Part shown: positions 7,273 through 15,961 of the stretch, piece after piece
How the letters are laid out: every line of letters begins with the position of its first letter
How positions within the stretch are numbered: position 1 is the first letter of the stretch
From: Strigomonas culicis
Lineage: Eukaryota > Euglenozoa > Kinetoplastea > Trypanosomatida > Trypanosomatidae
Assembly: GCA_000482145.1 (NCBI GenBank)
Contig: AUXH01000381.1
Span: 1 to 18,907, forward strand
DNA: 18,907 nucleotides
Direction of reading: 5' to 3'
Position numbers and translations under genes: made by a program
Notes under the pieces: model-generated
Told to the model about the DNA's origin: nothing
Databases searched by the model: none
The model's input: only the letters and a program-made list of their open reading frames with translations

Positions 7273-8925
7273 TCACGACGTGCGTAGACGAACGTTGTCC
7301 TCGTTCAGCGTCGGCGCCATCGCGCCTGAGGGCCGCTTGTCGCCAGGGGTGTTGCCGCCGCCCCCCTCCGGCGTCTGCGCGACCTCCGTGCTGCAGCAGT
7401 AGTACTCGTAGGGCGACCGGAAGAGCGAGTCGCGCTTCGCGGTCGGGTGCGTGGCCATGAAGTGCTTGTAGCACGCCCGCGTGAAGTGCTGGCCCTTGCA
7501 GTCCTGGATGATGTCCTCGATGTCCGCCGGCGTCGGTCGGACGGCCGGAAAGCTCTGCCCCAGCGGGTTTGGCTGCTCCCGCTGCAGCAGGGCGCGGAAG
7601 GCGCCCTCGTCGCGGAAGCGGAAGGGGCAGCCGTGGCAGTCGCTGCGGTCGATCATCGGGGGCAGGCCCAGCAGCGTGCCGCACGAGGCGGAGCTGTAGC
7701 TCGTCTTCTTCCCCTCCATGCCGTAGTTGTGCCGCACGTTGTAGCCGTAGGCCGTCTTGCGGAAGGCCTCGACGCCACCGCCGCCCTTCTGCGTCATGAG
7801 CGACGCGAAGAGCACCAGCGCGTCCTCCATGGAGAGCCCGATTGCCTTGAGGAACAGCCCGTAGGTGAATCGGCCGTGGTGCTTCAGGTGCCCCTCGCGC
7901 CGCAGGTGGGAGTCAATCATGCGCATGCACAGCGGGAAGTGCACCTGTGCAAGGCCCTGCACATCGCCGGGCCCGACGCTGCCGGCGACGCCCTCCTTCA
8001 GGTTGTCGGAGGGGTCTGCGATGAACTGCTCGAGGAAGGTGTCGAGCATGTTCACGACGGTGCGGCGCTCTCCCTCGTCCTCCAGGTTCTGCTGCTTCAG
8101 GCGGGCGAGGTAGGCCTCGTGCAGGCCCTTGCTCAGCGCGTTGCGGAAGACGACGATGAACACGTCCTGCACCTGTGCGCGGTGGAGAATGGCGCGCCCG
8201 CGGCAGCACAGCACATCGCGCCGCTTCACGAGCCGCGTCGCGAGCGCCATGGGGACGGCGTAGAAGGTCTGCGCCCGCGCCGCGTCGGCCTCGCCGCTGC
8301 GCACTTTGCAGTAGTCCATGTACTCCTGCACTTTGGGGGTCGCCAGCTCCTTCTCCGAGAGCGGCTCGCAGGGCAGTCCGTTCTGCGCCATGAGGTGGGC
8401 GAGGAAGGTGTAGGAGTCGCGCGCCATCGCGACCCTGAGGCGCGCGCGCAGCAGGAGCTCTTCCGACGCGACGAACCACTTCCGCCAGCGCTCGCTCATA
8501 CAGAAGGCGTAGCGGCACAGGCGGTGCGAGAGTAGGTCCTCGTCGGGCTCGAACACAATCGCGTTGTCCGTGCCGCGGTGCGCGGCCTCGCGGGACGCGG
8601 AGCGGCCCCCCGGCGCGTCCTCCGCGGCGCCGAGGGTCGCGCCGGTGCTCTGCCGCGTGGCGGCGGCGCCGCGGTGCTCGGATGGGAGCCGCCGCGCGAT
8701 GCTGTCGAGCATCTCGTCGAAGCTCGCGCTCTTGTCGCCCTTGTTGACGGACTGGTCGATCCAGGCCAGCAGCTCCATGCGCTTCGCAACCATTGCCTCC
8801 AGGTCGAAGAGCGTGCTCTTGCCGTGGGGGCTGCGGGTGTACAGGGTGGCCCAGTCGCATGGGCCCGCCTCCTCGACGGGCTGCGGGAGAGAGGGCTCTT
8901 TCTTCTTTTCACCGAAGAACTCCAT
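7273..8925 (-). CDS. PRIM2: DNA primase large subunit PRIM2 (PriL)
   Basis: A 550-residue regulatory subunit of eukaryotic primase, partner of PRIM1 in the DNA polymerase alpha-primase complex that starts nuclear replication primers. The C-terminal iron-sulfur domain is clear: HFPLCMRMIDSHLRR (Cys333), GRFTYGLFLKAIGLS (351-365), YNVRHNYGMEGKKTSY (395-410) with SASC (Cys415), CHGCPFR (Cys433) and ACYKHF (Cys485). These correspond to the four 4Fe-4S cysteine ligands of the family; a further Cys430 sits next to one. YNVRHNYG is the conserved primer-binding patch. The N-terminal domain (about 20-270) carries a low-complexity insertion near 85-118. A C-terminal Gly/Pro/Ser tail follows residue 512. 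The open frame starts at 8979, but the predicted splice acceptor at 8964-8963 makes ATG 8925 the first start codon. Confidence 0.95.
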   Translation of the reverse strand: MEFFGEKKKEPSLPQPVEEAGPCDWATLYTRSPHGKSTLFDLEAMVAKRMELLAWIDQSVNKGDKSASFDEMLDSIARRLPSEHRGAAATRQSTGATLGAAEDAPGGRSASREAAHRGTDNAIVFEPDEDLLSHRLCRYAFCMSERWRKWFVASEELLLRARLRVAMARDSYTFLAHLMAQNGLPCEPLSEKELATPKVQEYMDYCKVRSGEADAARAQTFYAVPMALATRLVKRRDVLCCRGRAILHRAQVQDVFIVVFRNALSKGLHEAYLARLKQQNLEDEGERRTVVNMLDTFLEQFIADPSDNLKEGVAGSVGPGDVQGLAQVHFPLCMRMIDSHLRREGHLKHHGRFTYGLFLKAIGLSMEDALVLFASLMTQKGGGGVEAFRKTAYGYNVRHNYGMEGKKTSYSSASCGTLLGLPPMIDRSDCHGCPFRFRDEGAFRALLQREQPNPLGQSFPAVRPTPADIEDIIQDCKGQHFTRACYKHFMATHPTAKRDSLFRSPYEYYCCSTEVAQTPEGGGGNTPGDKRPSGAMAPTLNEDNVRLRTS

Positions 8926-8991
8926 GACACAGCAAAGAGCAGATCTGTGAAAGCCCTGGCTGCTAAGAAAAAAAGACAAAGAAAAGAAAAA
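8926..8991 (-). promoter_or_regulatory. Trans-splicing signal and 5' UTR of PRIM2
   Basis: The minus strand has a pyrimidine tract at about 8991-8965 followed at once by AG at 8964-8963. The predicted leader of about 37 bases has no ATG before 8925. It excludes the 18-codon upstream extension of the frame. Confidence 0.65.
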
Positions 8992-9423
8992 CTAAATAGT
9001 ATTAAGTGTAAAAAAAAAAGTAAGAGCTACACCGGGCGGTGTGTAGGAGAGAAGAAAACATAAGTACGAGAAGGGTGCATTATGAAGGTCTCTCACTTTC
9101 TTAGATCTTTGGATTGAACCTTGCAAGGTACATTCACATACACACGTATGCCTCCGCACATGCTTTTTATTTATTTATGGACTTGCATTTGCTGTTGTCT
9201 ATTCTTGTTAAACAACAAGGCGAACAGGAAAACAATAATGCGCTAATTTTTATTATTATTTCGTTTTATGTGGTTTGTTTCGACCATTTAGAGTCGTTTA
9301 AACAACGTGTTCATGCACGCGAGAAAACAAACGATACAAGAAAAGATGAAGGAACTGTTGTAGATTAAAATGAGCATGTGTGGTGTTGCAATGTACGCAT
9401 TAATGCACTTTTGAAGACCACCG
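8992..9423 (-). other. 3' UTR spacer after the acyltransferase gene
   Basis: About 430 bases of AT-rich spacer. A plus-strand open frame of 84 codons (9114-9368) has no recognisable domain and runs against the transcription direction, so it is not called. No RNA gene is seen. Confidence 0.5.
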
Positions 9424-11475
9424 CTATGCCTGTCCGGCAATGCGGCGCCTAATATTGTATCGCAGCGAAAACAGAGATGGCTCTCTCTCAATTTCGTCCT
9501 CCAACTCTGACTCGTTGGTGAAGACCTCCATTTCCTTCTCCAGCTCGGGGTCATACGTGCCCACCATCCTCTTCGCCAGCACGACGAGCTCCTCGCGCAT
9601 CTCGTAGAGCCGCCTAAACTGCTTGTGCTGCGAGATGAGCGACATGAAGAGCGGCAGTGCGGCGCGCAGCTCCATCACAGCTTCCTGCACTATCAGCAGC
9701 GAAATGTACATCGCCATGGGGAGGCAGAAGAGCACAATGAGGGCTGTGTTGCGGTCCGTGAAGGCATAGATGATCAGCGTGATGCACAGGAGGTAGGGCG
9801 GGATGACGTAAGCACCCACCATGATGTTGAACGAGCTCTTCACGTCGGCGCCGACGATCTTGACCCGGCTCTCCGACAGCGCCTTGGACTTCTTTTTCGA
9901 GGCGAGGTGGTGGATGACGCCGCCGATCGGGAGCGCGACGACGAAGAAGGGCACGAGGATGACCGCCATCATGTAGAGGGTGAAGCCGCGGCGCAGGAGC
10001 AGCCGGATCTCCGGCGCCTCCTTGCCGAGCCGCTTCAGCGTCGCCGCCTGGCTGTCCCGCACGAGCAGCGCCTTGCAGTAGTCGGAGTAGTTCTCCACCC
10101 TCGCGCGAAACTCCTGCAGTTCCGGCTCGTCCTTTCGCGACTCGACGACGAGGCTGAGACGTCGCGTGAGGCGCAGGTACTCCCGCGCGGAGAGCCGACA
10201 GTTCTGTGGCTGGTAGAGCTGGCGGAAGGCGTGGAGGAACTTGAGGGAGCGGTAGTCCGCCACGTTGATCGTGATCCCGCGCAGCGCGTCGTTCAGCTGG
10301 TCGAGAAACAGACCTGTCGCCTTGCGCTTGTCCGTGTTGAAGAGCTCGACGAGGTCCTCCGGCGGGGTGATGGGCTCGCCGAACTCGACGTAGGCGCGGC
10401 TGCGGAACTTGCTGCCGAAGAGGTACGTCATGCCGCACGGCACCACCTTCACACTGATGTTGCGCTCCGCGGCGCCGAGGCTGAAGAGCGCGACGCCGGC
10501 CTTCAGCGGCTGCAGCGACGTGTGGTCGTGCGAGCCGCCCTCGGGGAAGATGCCGATGCAGTGGTTGTTCTTGAGTGTGTCATACACCTGCGCGTACATC
10601 TCCGAGTGGTCGATACGCCGCGAGATCTTGAAGTCGGTCGGCTCGCTGATCGCGTGCTCGGGCGTGATGGGGAAGGTCACCTCGAGCTCCGTGTCGGAGT
10701 GGATGCGCTGCACCTGCGCGGTGCACTTCTCCCTCCCCTTCATCCACATGATGACGTCGCCCTTCGTGAAGTTGGTGGTGAAGGTGGTGCCCTCGCCCGC
10801 GATGGTGTTCGCGTCCGCGCGGATGAGCTTCCCGACGCCGGGCATGAGGGGCACGTCCTGCGGCCGCACCACGGGGACCGAGTGGAACAGCTTGCCGAGG
10901 TGGCCAATGATGGGCTGGTTGTACGATTTCTCCGCCATGATGAAGCGGACGGGCCGGCCGACGTTGGAGTTCATCATGAGGGCGTCGATAAACTGGTTCT
11001 GGTGGTTCCCGTAGAAAACGACGGCCCCCTCCTGTGGAATGTTTTCAGCGCCGACGACCGTCACCTCGCGGAAGTAGACGCACTTCAGAAACCACATGAT
11101 GAACTCACCGATGAAGCGCATGAGCTGCATAGAGAAGGAAGAGACGTGGTGCACCAGGTTGACTTTGCGCAGACCATCGCGGTGGTCCGGCCAGTCCTGG
11201 AGCGGGATGTTTTTTCCGCACTCGTGGCAGTGGATGTACTTCTCGGAGGTCCGAATATGATCTCTCAGAATGGGTACCGTCTTGGACTTCGTGACAGGCG
11301 TGGTTACCTTCTTTTCATTCGCGTCCTCCCCCGCCTCGTCCTTCTGGTCCTCCTCCTCTATCTTTTCGGTCGTGTGGGGCTCCTCCTCCTTCCTCTCTCC
11401 CTCGCCACCATCTGTTGCCGCGTCCATCACGCTGGCATCAGCAAAGGAAAACTTGACAGCTTTTTTTTCCGACAT
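9424..11475 (-). CDS. Glycerol-3-phosphate acyltransferase, Gpt2/Sct1 type
   Basis: A 683-residue membrane PlsC-family acyltransferase. It resembles the yeast Gpt2/Sct1 enzymes that acylate glycerol-3-phosphate (and dihydroxyacetone phosphate) at the endoplasmic reticulum, the first step of glycerolipid synthesis; the Leishmania counterpart is called GAT. Block I is GNHQNQFID (156-164, His158/Asp164), with HX5D spacing as in the yeast enzymes. Next come FIMAEKSY (178-185), VPVVRPQD (200-207) and GIFPEGGSHDHTS (308-320). An insert of about 90 residues between the last two also matches the Gpt2 family (GEGTTFTTNFTKGD, 227-240). Predicted membrane helices lie at about 115-134, 496-523, 550-572 and 577-598. 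An unusual N-terminal extension is very acidic (20-55) and has a CHEC motif (83-86) with downstream His. The frame opens at 11502 with TTG; the first ATG after the acceptor is 11475. Confidence 0.88.
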   Translation of the reverse strand: MSEKKAVKFSFADASVMDAATDGGEGERKEEEPHTTEKIEEEDQKDEAGEDANEKKVTTPVTKSKTVPILRDHIRTSEKYIHCHECGKNIPLQDWPDHRDGLRKVNLVHHVSSFSMQLMRFIGEFIMWFLKCVYFREVTVVGAENIPQEGAVVFYGNHQNQFIDALMMNSNVGRPVRFIMAEKSYNQPIIGHLGKLFHSVPVVRPQDVPLMPGVGKLIRADANTIAGEGTTFTTNFTKGDVIMWMKGREKCTAQVQRIHSDTELEVTFPITPEHAISEPTDFKISRRIDHSEMYAQVYDTLKNNHCIGIFPEGGSHDHTSLQPLKAGVALFSLGAAERNISVKVVPCGMTYLFGSKFRSRAYVEFGEPITPPEDLVELFNTDKRKATGLFLDQLNDALRGITINVADYRSLKFLHAFRQLYQPQNCRLSAREYLRLTRRLSLVVESRKDEPELQEFRARVENYSDYCKALLVRDSQAATLKRLGKEAPEIRLLLRRGFTLYMMAVILVPFFVVALPIGGVIHHLASKKKSKALSESRVKIVGADVKSSFNIMVGAYVIPPYLLCITLIIYAFTDRNTALIVLFCLPMAMYISLLIVQEAVMELRAALPLFMSLISQHKQFRRLYEMREELVVLAKRMVGTYDPELEKEMEVFTNESELEDEIEREPSLFSLRYNIRRRIAGQA

Positions 11476-11590
11476 GCCTATGCTCAATGAATCCACAAAC
11501 AAGAATATACTATTGTGGATATATACACGTTAACAACTAAGAATAAATAAAGAAAACAGACGCACTAGGAAGAAAAAAGAACGAGAGAGG
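11476..11590 (-). promoter_or_regulatory. Trans-splicing signal and 5' UTR of the acyltransferase gene
   Basis: A pyrimidine tract on the minus strand (about 11590-11568) is followed by AG at 11566-11565. A second candidate AG is at 11538-11537. Either leader (about 89 or 61 bases) lacks an ATG before 11475. Confidence 0.6.
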
Positions 11591-11813
11591 CATTATGGGT
11601 ACGTGTCAAAAGAGAGAGGCTTCTCATTGCATTTATGATGCTAGTTCAAGCTTCTTGCTTGAACTCAAATATGCACTACTAATATCATGAGAGGGATAAT
11701 GACCATGCATGCATTTCCCTTCCCAGAAGTAAGAAAAACTAAATGCACAAAAAAAAGATAGCGAAAACAACAATAAAATGTACAACAAGACGGTGTCAAT
11801 CTTGTGATGCCGC
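11591..11813 (-). other. 3' UTR spacer after the 840-residue gene
   Basis: AT-rich spacer with no gene. It contains a perfect 9-base-pair inverted repeat, described as its own entry. The rest is A- and T-rich sequence. Confidence 0.5.
11643..11665 (-). repeat. Perfect 9-bp inverted repeat (stem-loop) in a 3' UTR
   Basis: AGTTCAAGC at 11643-11651 is exactly complementary to GCTTGAACT at 11657-11665, with a 5-base loop (AAGAA on the transcribed strand). It lies about 150 bases after the stop codon of the 840-residue gene, within its likely 3' UTR. It could form an RNA hairpin, a common kind of element controlling mRNA stability in trypanosomatids. It may also be chance. Confidence 0.6.
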
Positions 11814-14336
11814 TTACTTCTTCTTCGGCTTCGCAAACTTGTCGTGGTTCTCAATCAGCTTCAAGGCGGCCTTGTAAAGATGGGTGCGCTTGATGAAGGG
11901 CTCCACACGGTCGCCGTACTGCTTCCTGTAGATGGCCACGATGCACTCGGCGCCGACGAGGCCGGCCTGCGGGTACGGGTCCGCCATCACGGTCTTCCAT
12001 CCGCGGATGCTGCTCTCGCTCGACCCCTCCGACAGCCGCGCGATGAGCGACACCAGCACGTGGCGCGCGCGGCACACGGCGAGGGTGTGGTCGGCGGTCA
12101 GGCCCCGGTAGAGGCCCCACAGCACGCTCAGGCCGAAGCCCTGCACCGCCGAGTGCGTGACGTACAGACGATCGGTGAAGAGCAGCTCCGTGATGTCGGC
12201 CACCGCGGGCGCGCCGCAGATGGTGCCGGTGCGGCACGCCATGAACTCCACGGCCTGATGGTACAGCGCCATCAGCTGCGCTACCGTGTTGGTGTTCGAG
12301 TTCCACCGGATGAAGAAGTAGGACTCGATGAGCTTTTGGGCAATGTCGACGCCCTGCTCCGGCTGGGTGCGCCCCAACAGCCCCGCGGCGTACACGAGAT
12401 CCGAGTACACACCTCGGATGCGCCTCAGAACCGACTCGTTGTTCGTGCCTTCGTAGCTGACGATGTTCATCAGCATGCGGCGCGACGCCGGCTCGTACAG
12501 GGCGGGCGCCAGGTGCTCGCGCATTGTGCGGAGCAGGTAGAAAGAGAGCCGCCAGGCCAGGTTGTACATGCGCGGGATGGCGGCGCTCTCCTTCAGCAGC
12601 AGCGGCACCGCCGCGATCACGTCGTTGCTGAGCGTCACCAGCGCGTCGATGGACGCCTGCGAGTTCTGCTTGAGCTCCCAAAACCGACGCATGACCACGT
12701 CCGGGATGCTCGCGTCCTCGTCGATGATGCGCAGTATCTCCTGCACCACCGTCACGATGAGCGCGCGCGTCTCCGGCAGCTCCCCCGCGCCCACGTCGTA
12801 GTGGATCTGCGCGGCCAGCTCGCGCAGCACGCGGTGCGACTGGTAAAACAGTAGCGGGTGCACGTACCAGAAGAACTCGAGCGACACGAGCAGCTGGAAG
12901 CAGCGCTGCAGCACCGGCGACGCGATGGGGCTGCCGCCGGCGCCCGGGTCCCCACCGCCCCCGTGCGGCACGCCGACCCGGTGCGCGGCGAAGGCAAAGA
13001 GGACGTGGAAGAAGGCCAGGCGCCCCCCGACGGTGGTCGCCTTGCGGTACAGCGTGAGGACCTCCGTGAGGGCGCCGCCGCCGAGGGCGGCGAGGGCCTC
13101 CCGATCTAGATGGAGGTTCTCGTGCGGCAGCACACCGATGCGCTTGTCTTCCATCAGGCTGTGCGCGAAGGCTTCTGCGAGCACGCCGAAGATGTCCGCG
13201 TGCAGCTCGGCGAGCTTTTCAATCTTCAGAAAGCGGAGCAGGGCGCGGCCGTCGACGAGATGGCGGTACTCGCGCGGCATGATGACCAGCACGCACTTCG
13301 CGGCCGCGGTCCATATCATCTCGTCCTGCGACTTGAGCACCGCCTGACGCCGCAGGACGTGCAGCAGCATCCACAGCAGCTCCCCCTGTAGCGCCGCGGT
13401 GCAGCCGGGATAGGTCTCCTGGGGGTCGACCAGCTGCAGGTGGACGCTCAGGGTGAGGAGAAAGTCGTACACGTGATTGCGCACGCACAGGTAGTCGCTC
13501 TCCATGAGGTTCAACAGGGTGGGGAGGTAGCACACACTGATCGAGCGGAAGAGCGTGTAGGGCGCGCCGAACGGTATCTTCGACACGTAGCCGTCGCACA
13601 TGTGCTTGATCATGAAGCTCGTCGCCTTCAGCACCGCCGGGTGGTTCTTGTAGTTGTCCCAGAAGTTGAAGAGGACGCCTGCCTGCTGCTTCACAATCGC
13701 CTCGCTGCACGCCAGCGGGAACTGGTTGATGTAGGCCCTGCAGCCGCAGAAGGCGTAGGCCACCTTCGCGTCGGTCTGCGTGCTGCTGCGCTCCGCAGAG
13801 GTCGCCGCCACCTCCTCCCCCTCCCACAGGGAGAGCGGGACGGGGGTCACGCCCTTCTCCGTGTTCTCCACCAGAGCCTGGAGCTGAAACTTGTTCACGT
13901 AGTCGGGCGTCTGCGAGAAGGGCTGCTGCTGGAAGGAAAAGGGGTTCCGCACCACCGGCATCACGTTGTTCTTCATCAGATAGCTGAGTGGCCGGTTGGT
14001 GACATAGTCGTCCACCATTTCCTTCAGCTCCATGAGCGCGGGCGCGGCGGCGGAGCCCTCCTTGGCGCCCTTTTGGCACCAGCGGCGCATGTGCACCAGC
14101 GTCTCGAGCGAGGGCGGGAAGCTCGGAATGTAGTGGATGAAGAAGAGCGCGATGCTCACGCTACGCTGCGGGTCCTCCTCCACTATTTTGAGGCCGCAGC
14201 TGTACACCTTATTCCGTGTGTCGATTTTTGTCAAGTACTGCACCAGCTCCTGCGTGCCTTCCGTGTCCTGGGGGGATGGCAGCTTGACGGCCTCTCGCAG
14301 CACGAGCAGACGTATGATGTCCTCCTTCCGCTGCAT
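11814..14336 (-). CDS. Conserved-looking helical protein of unknown function
   Basis: An 840-residue protein I do not recognise. It has no signal peptide, no clear membrane helix and no catalytic motif that I can see. Composition is rich in Leu, Ala and Val, with repeated amphipathic helices along the whole length (for example 50-72, 215-250, 260-305), suggesting a HEAT/ARM-like solenoid. Cys and aromatic residues cluster in AYAFCGCRAYINQFPLACSE (193-212) and PFGAPYTLFRSISVCYLPTL (255-273). The region near 440-460 has a Gly-rich loop (GGGGDPGAGG), likely a disordered insert between helices. The C-terminus is basic, ending FAKPKKK. The frame is long, uninterrupted and uses the same GC-rich codons as its neighbours, so it is a real gene. 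ATG 14336 is the first after the predicted acceptor. A scaffold or trafficking role would be guesswork. Confidence 0.85.
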   Translation of the reverse strand: MQRKEDIIRLLVLREAVKLPSPQDTEGTQELVQYLTKIDTRNKVYSCGLKIVEEDPQRSVSIALFFIHYIPSFPPSLETLVHMRRWCQKGAKEGSAAAPALMELKEMVDDYVTNRPLSYLMKNNVMPVVRNPFSFQQQPFSQTPDYVNKFQLQALVENTEKGVTPVPLSLWEGEEVAATSAERSSTQTDAKVAYAFCGCRAYINQFPLACSEAIVKQQAGVLFNFWDNYKNHPAVLKATSFMIKHMCDGYVSKIPFGAPYTLFRSISVCYLPTLLNLMESDYLCVRNHVYDFLLTLSVHLQLVDPQETYPGCTAALQGELLWMLLHVLRRQAVLKSQDEMIWTAAAKCVLVIMPREYRHLVDGRALLRFLKIEKLAELHADIFGVLAEAFAHSLMEDKRIGVLPHENLHLDREALAALGGGALTEVLTLYRKATTVGGRLAFFHVLFAFAAHRVGVPHGGGGDPGAGGSPIASPVLQRCFQLLVSLEFFWYVHPLLFYQSHRVLRELAAQIHYDVGAGELPETRALIVTVVQEILRIIDEDASIPDVVMRRFWELKQNSQASIDALVTLSNDVIAAVPLLLKESAAIPRMYNLAWRLSFYLLRTMREHLAPALYEPASRRMLMNIVSYEGTNNESVLRRIRGVYSDLVYAAGLLGRTQPEQGVDIAQKLIESYFFIRWNSNTNTVAQLMALYHQAVEFMACRTGTICGAPAVADITELLFTDRLYVTHSAVQGFGLSVLWGLYRGLTADHTLAVCRARHVLVSLIARLSEGSSESSIRGWKTVMADPYPQAGLVGAECIVAIYRKQYGDRVEPFIKRTHLYKAALKLIENHDKFAKPKKK

Positions 14337-14470
14337 CGGTCGCTCTAATTATACAAGTATACAATTATTTTTTATTTTGTTTTCCTTCCTGCTGCCATAA
14401 TAAGCAGCATCGCATTGAGAATAATAATGATAAAAAAAAAAGGCGTAGTAGGAGACAGAATGAAAGGAAT
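14337..14470 (-). promoter_or_regulatory. Trans-splicing signal and 5' UTR of the 840-residue gene
   Basis: Pyrimidine-rich runs lie at about 14470-14430 on the minus strand. The first AG after them is at 14393-14392, preceded by a roughly 40-base AG-free stretch. The leader of about 55 bases has no ATG before 14336. The tract to acceptor distance is the longest in the window. Confidence 0.5.
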
Positions 14471-14675
14471 TTGACAATAAAAGAGTCCCATGTACAAGAG
14501 CGAACTTTTCCATTCCTTTTTCGTTACTGGAAAGAGAAAAGAGCGACAATTTTGAATATTTGGATGGGCTTCGTTGTTACTGCGATTATTAATATTATTA
14601 TTATTATTGTTATGATTAACTAATTAATTGACTATAGGAAGCAAAGGATCAGCAGTACATCTTGTAGTGTCTTCG
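14471..14675 (-). other. 3' UTR spacer after TYW2, with ATT repeats
   Basis: AT-rich spacer holding a run of ATT/ATA trinucleotides at about 14588-14609. No gene is seen. Confidence 0.55.
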
Positions 14676-15878
14676 CTAATGAAACACAACATCCGCGACA
14701 AAATGGAATTGCTTTGGCGCGTACGACTTGACGCAGCGGAGTTGGCTGAGCTCAGCCCTCTCCGAAACCTCCGCGCCCAGCTCCTCCGCCAGATGCTGTT
14801 GCGCCACCCGCCGCCCGTCCATCTTGTCTGCCAAGAAATGGTAGTGCACCACCCCCACCGGCTGGTGCGCGTCCGTGTGCTTCAAGAAGGAAACCGCCCG
14901 CCGGAGGAACGCCTTACAGCTCGGGATGTACCCCATGAGCACACGATCGCACGTGCCGACCAGCTCATTGCCGATTTCTCGATTGTCGCCGCACTGCGGG
15001 TGGATCAGATGGGCTACTTTGTTCTGCACCGCGTTGAGGGTCAGAAAAGCAACGCTGTCGGGGTTCTTCTCCAGTGCGTGAAGCGCGGCTGGCCGCCCGT
15101 GCACGGCGAGGGGGAGCGCAAAGTAGCCGATCCCGCAGAACATGTCCACCACGGTCTCCCCGGTCGCGTCGACGGCCGCGAAGTGCATGCGCTCCGTCGT
15201 GTTGCCGCTGCAGAACATCACCTTGTCCACGTCGAAGCTGTAGCGGATGCCATTCTCCACATGCAGCGTGAAGGTGGGCGCGCGCGCATACTGCCGCAGC
15301 AGGGCGGCCAGCCCCTCCTCCGTGGTGCAGCAGGGTCGGACGTCAGGCCGGCTCTTCCACTTGTTCGTGATGTAGCGCGGTGCAGTGGCGAGGTACTCGA
15401 TCTGCTCGACAGGCACGCCGTAGGCGAGCACGAGCTTGGGCCGCCGCAGCTCGCCCACGATGCCCTGGAGGTCCAGCAGCACGCGGTCCACGACGATGGG
15501 CATGAAGGCGCGCGCAAAGCACTGGGCCACGCGGCAAAAGGCGTCCTCGGTCACGCCCGGATTCAGCTTCACAACAACGACGTGGCCGTGCGCTTCGTAT
15601 TTGCGAGGGAACAGCGCCTGGACCTCCTCCGGCGTTTTGTCGGGAAAGGCGGTCAGCACCTCCTTCAGAAAGATGTCGATCTTCTGCAACGGGGGCGCGC
15701 CCCCCGCCCTCCCCGGTGCTTTCCTGGTTACTGTACCTTTGTCCCCCTTCTGCTCCGGCGTATCCGACTTGCGCCGGTCACCGTCGGGACGGCGGCTCGC
15801 CCACCACCGGAGGAGGAGGGTGACCGCGAGCCCAAACAGCAAAAGCAGAAGCTGCTTTTTGAGAAACCCTACTTGCAT
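14676..15878 (-). CDS. TYW2: tRNA wybutosine-synthesizing protein 2 (TYW2/TRM12-like), with N-terminal anchor
   Basis: A 400-residue SAM-dependent enzyme of the Trm5/TYW2 fold. TYW2 transfers the aminocarboxypropyl group of SAM onto the tricyclic guanosine at position 37 of tRNA-Phe during wybutosine synthesis. Visible motifs: VENGIRYSFDVDKVMFCSGN (207-226), VDMFCGIGYFALP (244-256, SAM motif I), ALEKNP (268-273), GDNR (297-300) and MGYIPS (315-320). The last replaces the N-L/P-P motif of Trm5 methyltransferases with a GxIPS form typical of TYW2, which is why I choose TYW2 over Trm5. Unusual for the family, the N-terminus is strongly hydrophobic (about 9-23, Leu-rich) then RWWASRRPDGDRR, like a membrane anchor or uncleaved import signal. 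No alternative ATG exists until residue 126, so the segment belongs to the protein. Confidence 0.88.
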   Translation of the reverse strand: MQVGFLKKQLLLLLFGLAVTLLLRWWASRRPDGDRRKSDTPEQKGDKGTVTRKAPGRAGGAPPLQKIDIFLKEVLTAFPDKTPEEVQALFPRKYEAHGHVVVVKLNPGVTEDAFCRVAQCFARAFMPIVVDRVLLDLQGIVGELRRPKLVLAYGVPVEQIEYLATAPRYITNKWKSRPDVRPCCTTEEGLAALLRQYARAPTFTLHVENGIRYSFDVDKVMFCSGNTTERMHFAAVDATGETVVDMFCGIGYFALPLAVHGRPAALHALEKNPDSVAFLTLNAVQNKVAHLIHPQCGDNREIGNELVGTCDRVLMGYIPSCKAFLRRAVSFLKHTDAHQPVGVVHYHFLADKMDGRRVAQQHLAEELGAEVSERAELSQLRCVKSYAPKQFHFVADVVFH

Positions 15879-15961
15879 GGATAGGAAAAGAGGAACTCCC
15901 TACCTGTAAATTGACAGCTTTGGTGCGTGCGTGAAAGCAGCATATATATAATATAACGAGA

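Noticed and set aside
9114..9368. Plus-strand 84-codon frame as a small gene
   Set aside because: AT-rich spacer frame on the silent strand with no domain or splice signal of its own.
9625..11490. Plus-strand open frame of 621 codons
   Set aside because: Antisense shadow of the acyltransferase gene. The minus-strand reading has clear catalytic motifs and the plus-strand one has none.
14676..15878. Trm5 tRNA m1G37 methyltransferase
   Set aside because: The fold is shared, but the motif after SAM site III is MGYIPS rather than the N-L/P-P form of Trm5, and the VENGIRYSFDVDKVMF segment fits TYW2 better. A tree would settle it.
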